Source: Candidatus Hydrogenedentota bacterium (GTDB lineage Bacteria; Hydrogenedentota; Hydrogenedentia; Hydrogenedentales; CAITNO01). Taken from it: a stretch of 12,026 bases of DNA. Positions 6,955-12,026 of the stretch are shown here, piece by piece. The position numbers and the translations under genes are program-made. Within the stretch, counting starts at the first letter, position 1. Every line of letters begins with the position of its first letter. The DNA is taken from contig JAKLHG010000063.1 of assembly GCA_022710255.1 (NCBI GenBank), positions 1 through 12,026 of the forward strand, read 5' to 3'. The notes beneath the pieces are model-generated. The model saw only the letters and a program-made list of their open reading frames with translations, was not told the origin of the DNA and did no database searches.

Positions 6955-8619
6955 TTACGTGGCTTCCTCTTGCATTTCCTTGAAATATTTTCGCATTAGA
7001 AAATCACGCAGGATTGATGCCACAACCGCCGAGCCCTGAGGTGTGAAATGGCCGTCATAAGTATAGTAGAGATCGTGTGGATCGGGATATGACATGAAGG
7101 GAGTTATCATGTCCGGATGGGGAATCTCCAATCGCGTCAACATTTCGTTTGTTAAATAAAGATCCTTATTCATCTGATACGAAATGGTAGGATATTCCTC
7201 TTCCAACTGATCCCATATCTCCGGCAAAAAAGAAAAAATGCCACCATGTGCGAACGCGACTAAGGGAACGTTGCGTTCCAGGCAATCGTCCCGGATCCCC
7301 TGAACGCTTTCTTCAAAAATAGACCATGCCTCATATAGTTCGGGATACCAGTTGACGAGACAAACCTCTAAAAGATGGTTCCTGTTAACGCCTGCTCCTA
7401 AGAGGACATCGTTTGAACTTGGAATGAAGCGGCTTGCCAGCATTATGGTGGCAATAAGGTCAACATTTTCATAGTGAGAACAGAAGAAACGGTATAGATT
7501 TGAATACTGCCGGCATTGACGTTCCAGATAGAATGGCCATTCATGTTGCCGTTGAAATTGATATACTTCTCGCTCCCACTTGAGATCATAGGCTTTCAAA
7601 CGTTTTCCTATCTTAGTGTAGGAGCCTGCAACATCATTCGCTGGAAAAAGTTGTAGCACTACTAGGTCCGGTTCAAAGTGAGAACCGCGTTTCCACAAGA
7701 ATATTCGCTCCTGCCAGGGGGCATACCCGGAAACTCCACAGTTCAGGACTTTGACACGTTTAGTCAAGTTCTCCTCCTCCAGTAACCTTTCTAGTTGCCG
7801 TTGAAAGGTATCCTCCGGGTCGGGCAGGGGCGTTCCGAAGGTGAAAGAATCCCCGATGGTTACAATTCGGAACTCATCGTTTTCTTTTGGGCCATATTCA
7901 CGGTCGCGGATTCCCTGCGATGAAATGACAGCATCCCATTCAACTTCATTGCCCATATTGTCCGGAAAACGTTGTCGGAGTGAAGCTCCAGGGTTTAATG
8001 TATAGATAAGTTCTTCATCAATCTCGAAAAAATTGCCGTGTCTCCCGTCGACAGGCAGAAGAACCCGTGTTCCCCCCTCCAACAACATGAATCCCAATAA
8101 GAAGGGAAAAACAAGTCCTGTGGATTTCCACAGAAGACCTCGTATCTCAAGTGGATTGATTCGTTGCACATACCATACAAGAATTCCCGACCAGACACCA
8201 TACACAAGAGGGAACCGGCGGAAAAAAGTCATCATCCCCAAAGCAGCGGCTGCAAATAACAGAAAAGTTCTCGTTTTACAGGCGAGAGCATCGTGGCTTA
8301 AAAAGGATGTTGACAATGGTTGCAGAAATCTACCGAATCCAAGCATAAGCCCGAACTGTAATAGGACGAAGAATATTGGTGTATTTAGGTACATGTATTT
8401 AGGACATAGATTATATAAAATATTATCTATAACTACAAGAATAACTAGGAATATCGCGAGGGAATGTAGAAGTTGACGCGAAGAAATTGCAGCAACAATC
8501 ACTGCAATGCAAGAAATGATAGGGTCATTGTATAACAGATAGGAAATCATGCCAAGACTAATTGATAAAATAAAACGAACAATTACTTTTTTATCCACAA
8601 CGAGAAGAAGATTAAGCAT
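6955..8619 (-). CDS. Membrane-anchored SGNH/GDSL hydrolase, paralog B
   Basis: The layout is the same as paralog A: about six to seven membrane helices in the first 185 residues, then an SGNH domain with G-D-S-F-T-F-G (Ser258), N-C-G-V-S-G-Y-A-P-W-Q-E, F-P-A-N-D-V (Asn328) and Y-D-G-H-F-T-P-Q-G (Asp522, His524). ATG 8617-8619 is preferred over a TTG at 8637: GGAG lies 7 bases upstream of the ATG, and this start puts the catalytic residues at the same numbers as in paralog A. All active-site blocks are intact. Outside the blocks it is the most different of the three, with a Phe in the GDS block, a distinct membrane domain and a longer C-terminal tail (K-E-M-Q-E-E-A-T). The 5' third is visibly AT-richer than the other genes. 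Its role is presumably ester transfer or hydrolysis on the locus glycan, with a different specificity. Confidence 0.85.
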   Translation of the reverse strand: MLNLLLVVDKKVIVRFILSISLGMISYLLYNDPIISCIAVIVAAISSRQLLHSLAIFLVILVVIDNILYNLCPKYMYLNTPIFFVLLQFGLMLGFGRFLQPLSTSFLSHDALACKTRTFLLFAAAALGMMTFFRRFPLVYGVWSGILVWYVQRINPLEIRGLLWKSTGLVFPFLLGFMLLEGGTRVLLPVDGRHGNFFEIDEELIYTLNPGASLRQRFPDNMGNEVEWDAVISSQGIRDREYGPKENDEFRIVTIGDSFTFGTPLPDPEDTFQRQLERLLEEENLTKRVKVLNCGVSGYAPWQERIFLWKRGSHFEPDLVVLQLFPANDVAGSYTKIGKRLKAYDLKWEREVYQFQRQHEWPFYLERQCRQYSNLYRFFCSHYENVDLIATIMLASRFIPSSNDVLLGAGVNRNHLLEVCLVNWYPELYEAWSIFEESVQGIRDDCLERNVPLVAFAHGGIFSFLPEIWDQLEEEYPTISYQMNKDLYLTNEMLTRLEIPHPDMITPFMSYPDPHDLYYTYDGHFTPQGSAVVASILRDFLMRKYFKEMQEEAT

Positions 8620-8682
8620 ATGAGTGCTCCAACACAAACAAAAGACCTAAAGTTCAAGAGCCTCTTACAAAACCCTGCGGCA

Positions 8683-8700
8683 CATACCGCCCATACCGCC
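8683..8700 (+). repeat. Two tandem 9-bp repeats upstream of paralog B
   Basis: CATACCGCC occurs twice head to tail (8683-8691, 8692-8700), between the candidate promoter at 8711-8739 and the ATG at 8619, thus probably within the 5' leader. This could be a binding site or simply local slippage. Confidence 0.4.
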
Positions 8701-8710
8701 GACAAAATGC

Positions 8711-8739
8711 ATGCTACCACAGGGATGCGCAAAAATCAA
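8711..8739 (-). promoter_or_regulatory. Candidate sigma-70-type promoter for paralog B
   Basis: On the - strand TTGATT (8734-8739) and TAGCAT (8711-8716) are 17 bases apart (4/6 and 4/6 matches). It lies between the insertion sequence and the paralog B start. If active it would keep the downstream genes transcribed despite the insertion. Confidence 0.33.
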
Positions 8740-8832
8740 GATGTTTTTGCTTTTTCACTCTTCATAGCGGTAATTTTTGCATAAAATATGGTGTCATACG
8801 TATACCACAACCTCCGGTTTAACGGCCGGAAC

Positions 8833-8863
8833 CTGAAAAGGCCCTCAATCAAGGCTTTTTCAG
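8833..8863. repeat. Hairpin at the 3' end of the transposase gene
   Basis: CTGAAAAGGCC (8833-8843) can pair with GGCTTTTTCAG (8853-8863) over 11 positions with one G-T pair and a 9-base loop. The right arm runs into the transposase stop codon (8860-8862). On the + strand the inner GGCC/GGC stem is followed by TTTTT, so it could act as a weak terminator shielding the element from outside transcription. Confidence 0.5.
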
Positions 8864-9849
8864 CCTATCAGTCGGAAGACTTGTGCCGCCGTTAATGCAA
8901 TTACTCCGAACATCAGGTGGGCCATGACCTTGGCCGCGCCACGCACCCGCACAAAGCGCCCGCCATAGTTGTCCTTGAGCGCGCTGTTGGCCCGTTCAGC
9001 AGCACTACGCTGGTTGTAGCGTTGTTTTTTCGCGGGGTCCATGGGAATGGTCTCTCCCGTACGTTTATTGGGGTCAATGACGGGCACATGGCCTAGCGTA
9101 CGACTGAAATCATGTATGCCTTGCGCGTCATAGGCAGCGTCCATAAGGTCATACAGCGTATCCAGGCGTTCCTTGGTCATCTGCATTAAGGGGATAGCCA
9201 CTTGACTGTCGTGAGTTGAAGCGCTGGTAAGAATTGCCGCTGCGGGAATATCGCCATCAACCACTCCCAGATGAAGTTTATACCCTATCCAATGGGTGGT
9301 ATGTCCTTTGCTATTGCGTTTGGTTCCAACGTCGCATTGATTGGGCAATTCCTTTATGTTGTCCTCCAGCGAGCGGTTGGGTTGTAAATCAATACGTTTG
9401 GGGTCGGGGGGCGGCGCTTGTTCGCCCTTCTTGGGGCGTCCTCTTTTCTTCTTGGGCTTGGCCGTATCCTCTTTTTCTTTTTTCGCTGGCTTTTCACGGC
9501 CCTCTACGGCGGTAGCATCTATGCTATTATGCGCGAAAAGTTTCTCCTTGATAATGTCCTCAAGCATCGCGGCATGAATACGTTGGGGCAGTTCATCGCG
9601 GGCATAGGTATCCAATGCGGTCGTTGCACGTAACCCAACAAAAACAAAAACACTTGAGCAAAAGATGAAGTAGGCGTACCTTCCCAGGTGCGCCATAAGG
9701 GTAATCGCCAGTACTTGGCGCACCCTGGGAAGGTACGCCCACGGTTCGCATAGTAATTGTCTAGTCGGATATGAACGAGGGGGACGGCCTTTACCCACCC
9801 CGCCAGGTTTAAACAATGGTATCTGCTGCAGTTGACAGGGGGGAGACAC
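8860..9849 (-). CDS. DDE transposase (IS4/IS5-like)
   Basis: The enzyme would cut and join the ends of its insertion sequence. The catalytic part is clear: H-N-S-I-D-A-T-A-V-E (Asp111), L-M-D-A-A-Y-D-A (Asp237) and R-S-A-A-E-R-A-N-S-A-L-K (Glu285), followed by the conserved G-G-R-F-V-R-V-R-G-A-A-K-V-M-A-H-L-M-F-G end. A basic AT-hook-like K-K-R-G-R-P-K-K-G lies at 134-142. From about residue 75 to the stop it reads as an intact transposase. The first 75 residues do not resemble a normal DNA-binding region and include a stretch encoded by a strong 22-bp palindrome (9673-9739). The open frame begins with GTG inside the candidate element tip. The N-terminus may be truncated or rearranged and the true start is uncertain, so I would not assume activity. 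Confidence 0.8.
   Translation of the reverse strand: MSPPCQLQQIPLFKPGGVGKGRPPRSYPTRQLLCEPWAYLPRVRQVLAITLMAHLGRYAYFIFCSSVFVFVGLRATTALDTYARDELPQRIHAAMLEDIIKEKLFAHNSIDATAVEGREKPAKKEKEDTAKPKKKRGRPKKGEQAPPPDPKRIDLQPNRSLEDNIKELPNQCDVGTKRNSKGHTTHWIGYKLHLGVVDGDIPAAAILTSASTHDSQVAIPLMQMTKERLDTLYDLMDAAYDAQGIHDFSRTLGHVPVIDPNKRTGETIPMDPAKKQRYNQRSAAERANSALKDNYGGRFVRVRGAAKVMAHLMFGVIALTAAQVFRLIG
9673..9739. repeat. Strong palindrome inside the 5' part of the transposase frame
   Basis: The left arm 9673-9694 (22 bases, GGCGTACCTTCC...) pairs with the right arm 9717-9739 (23 bases) perfectly apart from a single bulged C, with a 22-base spacer. The spacer holds CGCCA (9706-9710), which with GTACT forms a competing small hairpin with TGGCG (9716-9720) of the right arm, so two exclusive folds are possible. 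It is GC-rich against its surroundings. Confidence 0.85.
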
Positions 9850-9876
9850 CTTTGCCCTGCATTCATTCCGGGCAGA

Positions 9877-11523
9877 TCAAGGCGTGCCTAGGACGGTTTT
9901 CAAAAGAAAATCCCGAAGGCAGGATGCGAGCACGTCCGTGCCTTCGGGGGTGAAATGTCCTTCATACAAATAATACAGGTCTTCCGGTTCAGGACAGGCA
10001 GCGAAGGAGGCAACAACATCCGTGTTGGGAATGTCCAGCGCCGTCAACAGTTCCGTTGTCAACCGGATGTCTTTATTCCTTTCATAGCGGTGGTCCGGGA
10101 ATTCACGGTTCAATCGCTCCCAGTAGACCGGGTCCAGGGAAATATACTCCCCATGCACGAAGGCGGCAAGCGGTACGCCCCGCTCCCGGCAATCATCGCG
10201 AATGCCCCGGATACTTTCCTCATAAAGAGCCCAGGCTTCATATAATTCCGGGTACCAGTCAACCAGGCAGGCCTCCTGATAGGGATTTCGGGCGCTTATA
10301 AGCGGCGGAGCGTTATAATCGAATTGGGGAATCAAACGGAAATTCAAGGCGGCATCCCGCACATACCCGGTGCGTCCTGTTAGCGAACACCACAGGCGAT
10401 ACCCATTGGAATGTTGTTGAAACCAGCGTTCCAGAAAAAAAGGGCATTCGTGCTGACGGCGAAAATCTAGTATGCGTTGCTCCCATTCCATGATGAAAGC
10501 GTGCAGGAATTTACCGACCTTGGTGTAGGAACCGGCAATATCATTGGGTGGGAAAAGTTGCAGCAGGACGAGATCGGGCTCAAAACTAAACCCCCGTTTT
10601 TGCAGGAAAATCTGTTCCTGCCAGGGCGCGTACCCGGGAACCCCGCAATTTACCACGGTAAAGCGCCGGGAAGGATTTTCCTGGTTCAGCAGGCATTCGA
10701 GTTTCCGCTGGAACGTATCTGCCCATGGGAGGGTTTGGCCCATGGTATAGGAATCTCCAAGGGTGACAATCCGGTATTCATCATAGGTCTTGGCGCCATA
10801 TTCCTGGTCCCGGATGCCCTGGGGCGATATGACGGCCTGCCACTCCAGAATGTTGCCGGAGTTATCCTTAAAACTATAGCCGGTTTCTCCGCCGGGACGC
10901 AGGGTATAGATGGCGTCCGGATCGGGAAGATATAAACCACCGGGTTTCTGTTCTATTGGCAACAGCTGGCGGGTTCCTATCTCAAGGATCACAGCCATGA
11001 TGACAAGGGGAATACAAAAGGAAAACAGCAGTTTCACCGACTTGAGCAGAGGAATGCTTTGGATGAGATGGGCATACAGAATCAGTACGGCGACCCAACC
11101 GGTGTAAAGCAGGGAGGTGCTGCGGAACAGGCAGGCAACACAGAGGCAGACCGCGAGGCCCGTAAGTCCTGCGCTGATGCGCCCGGCAAGTCTGTTATCA
11201 TCGGAAAAAGAAATCACCAGCGGTTTCCCGCGCGCAGACAGAAGAATCAGGATGGCACCCTGGAGAAAACGGTACAGGACTTCCTGGCTTTCCAGGGATA
11301 CCGGGATGGAAACCGCGTGAACTGCGTTGAGGAACACCCAGGCCGCGGCAAGTAGTGCGTGAGCATACAGTACCGCTTTTGATGACAACAAGGCCAGCAG
11401 GAAGGTCAGTACTACGGTGACCCAGCCGGGATACAGGTGCCAGGAAGCCGCCCCGAGCACGAGGGCGAGACAAAAACGAACGGGCATGGAAAAGGGATGT
11501 AGGTCTGGTCGTTTTAAAGGCAT
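9877..11523 (-). CDS. Membrane-anchored SGNH/GDSL hydrolase, paralog C
   Basis: This 548-residue paralog is the first gene of the core locus. It has six to seven membrane helices in residues 15-182, then the SGNH domain: G-D-S-Y-T-M-G (Ser258), N-C-G-V-P-G-Y-A-P-W-Q-E, F-P-P-N-D-I (Asn327) and Y-E-G-H-F-T-P-E-G (His523). The last block has Glu521 where paralogs A and B have the catalytic Asp. It shares with the others a middle region containing G-S-Y-T-K-x-G-K and W-Y-P-E-L-x-E-A-W, and in general looks closer to A than to B. The gene is more GC-rich than A and B. The ATG is at 11521-11523, with no clear ribosome site. Its stop lies only 27 bases from the candidate insertion sequence tip, but the C-terminus ends level with paralog A, so the insertion has not obviously cut it. 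Confidence 0.85.
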   Translation of the reverse strand: MPLKRPDLHPFSMPVRFCLALVLGAASWHLYPGWVTVVLTFLLALLSSKAVLYAHALLAAAWVFLNAVHAVSIPVSLESQEVLYRFLQGAILILLSARGKPLVISFSDDNRLAGRISAGLTGLAVCLCVACLFRSTSLLYTGWVAVLILYAHLIQSIPLLKSVKLLFSFCIPLVIMAVILEIGTRQLLPIEQKPGGLYLPDPDAIYTLRPGGETGYSFKDNSGNILEWQAVISPQGIRDQEYGAKTYDEYRIVTLGDSYTMGQTLPWADTFQRKLECLLNQENPSRRFTVVNCGVPGYAPWQEQIFLQKRGFSFEPDLVLLQLFPPNDIAGSYTKVGKFLHAFIMEWEQRILDFRRQHECPFFLERWFQQHSNGYRLWCSLTGRTGYVRDAALNFRLIPQFDYNAPPLISARNPYQEACLVDWYPELYEAWALYEESIRGIRDDCRERGVPLAAFVHGEYISLDPVYWERLNREFPDHRYERNKDIRLTTELLTALDIPNTDVVASFAACPEPEDLYYLYEGHFTPEGTDVLASCLRDFLLKTVLGTP

Positions 11524-11677
11524 TTTCGTATAGATTTCTTGGAAGTACGATGGCGCTATTTTACCCTGCCCAAGGCCTATTTTTAAAACGTGTCAAAGAG
11601 ACGAGCCTAACCGTTTGCCGCCGTCCCGTTGATCATTTATGTCCTTTTCGTTCTTTCTTAAATTCCAAGCCATCAGG
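11524..11677. other. Divergent intergenic region between paralog C and the hicA-like gene
   Basis: On the - strand TTGACA at 11591-11596 is a perfect -35, but no matching -10 lies 16-19 bases downstream. A TAAAAT occurs 27 bases on, too far. The promoter of the core locus is therefore not resolved. The + strand promoter of the hicA-like gene starts at 11678. Confidence 0.4.
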
Positions 11678-11706
11678 TTGACGCCGTCATCCTTCCTCCG
11701 TATACT
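11678..11706 (+). promoter_or_regulatory. Sigma-70-type promoter of the hicAB-like pair
   Basis: TTGACG (11678-11683) and TATACT (11701-11706) are exactly 17 bases apart, each matching consensus at five of six positions. Transcription would start near 11713, about 17 bases before the AAGGAG ribosome site at 11730-11735. Confidence 0.7.
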
Positions 11707-11729
11707 ATAAGTCAAGCATATGTGATTAT

Positions 11730-11735
11730 AAGGAG
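11730..11735 (+). promoter_or_regulatory. Ribosome binding site pointing to a TTG start at 11744
   Basis: AAGGAG lies 8 bases before TTG 11744-11746, an ideal distance. It is 18 bases before ATG 11754, too far for efficient use. This supports the TTG start and hence the frameshift reading of the hicA-like gene. Confidence 0.65.
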
Positions 11736-11743
11736 TTTATTGT

Positions 11744-12005
11744 TTGGGCAAGCATGAGAAGACCCCTGCACGCTATTTTGTGTGGCAACGCCGATGCGGG
11801 CATACGGTTTGCGGATATTGTCTCACTACTGCGTTATTTGGCTTTTGAAATGCGTATTCGAGGCGATCAACCTATATTCTTTCGTCGCGGGATAGATGAC
11901 ATTCTGAATCTTCAACCCAAAGGCGCCATGGCAAAAGCCTATCAAGTAAAACAGATCCGAGACATCCTTGTTAAGTATCGCTCGGGAGTAGACGACCATG
12001 AGTAA
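11744..12005 (+). pseudogene. hicA: HicA-like toxin, frameshifted near the 5' end
   Basis: HicA toxins are small double-stranded RNA-binding-fold proteins that cleave mRNA. The body I-R-F-A-D-I-V-S-L-L-R-Y-L-A-F ... D-I-L-N-L-Q-P-K-G ... A-K-A-Y-Q-V-K-Q-I-R is the typical pattern for one HicA subgroup. Starting at TTG 11744 the frame reads M-G-K-H-E-K-T, the usual opening of that subgroup, but this frame is lost at a CCCC run (11763-11766). Dropping one C joins it to L-H-A-I-L and the rest. From ATG 11754 an 83-residue product remains, missing the usual first residues and poorly placed for the ribosome site. The normal G-S-H-H-I-F segment, holding the catalytic His, is G-D-Q-P-I-F-F here, so activity is doubtful even if made. 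The stop overlaps the hicB-like start by 8 bases. Confidence 0.75.
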
Positions 12006-12026
12006 ATGTGAAATGATTATTTATTG
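11998..12026 (+). CDS. hicB: HicB-like antitoxin, 3'-partial
   Basis: ATG 11998-12000 opens M-S-K-C-E-M-I-I-Y-W, the standard first strand of HicB antitoxins of this subgroup, which continue into a partly degraded RNase H fold that binds and blocks HicA and may repress the operon. Only ten residues are visible before the window ends. Its overlap with the end of the hicA-like gene is the normal arrangement and suggests translational coupling. Confidence 0.65.

Larger units (their letters stand above)
8790..9850 (-). mobile_element. Insertion sequence of the IS4/IS5-like DDE type, limits uncertain
   Basis: The transposase gene marks an insertion sequence between the paralog C stop codon (9877) and the paralog B upstream region. 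A short inverted match, GGTGTC at 8790-8795 and GACACC at 9845-9850, is the only candidate for element tips and encloses about 1.06 kb, a usual size. Beyond six bases the ends do not match, and no flanking target duplication is visible, so the limits are tentative and the element may be old or rearranged. Confidence 0.4.

Noticed and set aside
8683..8700. CRISPR-like or longer tandem array
   Set aside because: Only two 9-base units without spacers; no other regularly spaced repeats occur in the window.
8638..8859. tRNA or other structured RNA gene in the gap upstream of paralog B
   Set aside because: No cloverleaf pattern or conserved T-loop sequence was seen; the region is AT-rich and explained by a promoter/leader and the end of the insertion sequence.
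8790..9850. GGTGTC / GACACC as proven terminal inverted repeats of the insertion sequence
   Set aside because: Only six bases match and no target duplication flanks them; kept only as a tentative limit of the mobile element.

Overview
This window looks like a piece of a Gram-negative bacterial chromosome. A FadL/OmpP1-type outer membrane barrel gene (with signal peptide) implies an outer membrane. The genes are moderate in GC and loosely packed. I cannot assign a genus; polysaccharide loci of this make-up occur in several environmental phyla, so taxonomy stays open.

Layout. (1) 1-767, + strand: the 3' part of a C39-like cysteine peptidase gene that enters from outside the window, with a probable frameshift after its membrane segment, ending at a clear intrinsic terminator. 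(2) 739-2013, - strand: a FadL/OmpP1-family outer membrane protein gene broken by one in-frame TAA codon. (3) 2014-2670: a gene-free stretch holding a 34-bp inverted repeat pair about 290 bp apart that encloses a remnant of a GNAT-type acetyltransferase gene. (4) 2671-11523, - strand: the core locus. In transcription order it has three paralogous membrane-anchored SGNH/GDSL hydrolases (9877-11523, 6955-8619, 5076-6725), a NodU/CmcH-type carbamoyltransferase (3114-4928) and an SxtJ-family small membrane protein (2671-3093). A DDE-transposase insertion sequence sits between the first and second hydrolase genes. (5) 11678-12026, + strand: a divergent promoter and a hicA-hicB type toxin-antitoxin pair. 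hicA appears frameshifted near its 5' end and lacks the usual catalytic histidine region; hicB runs off the window.

How the genes may work together. The core locus reads as a decoration module for a surface or exported glycan or lipid. The carbamoyltransferase would place carbamoyl groups. The SxtJ protein is its usual small membrane companion. The three hydrolases, each with about six or seven N-terminal membrane helices followed by an SGNH catalytic domain, would add, move or remove ester groups at the membrane. Tandem triplication of this unusual membrane/SGNH architecture beside a carbamoyltransferase is the most interesting system here. The substrate is unknown. Candidate promoters before the second and third hydrolases and before the carbamoyltransferase suggest that the locus is not one simple operon.

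Three separate reading frames in 12 kb (C39-like, FadL-like, hicA) each carry one lesion. Either the flanks of the core locus are decaying or the assembly contains base errors; the two cannot be separated from the sequence alone.
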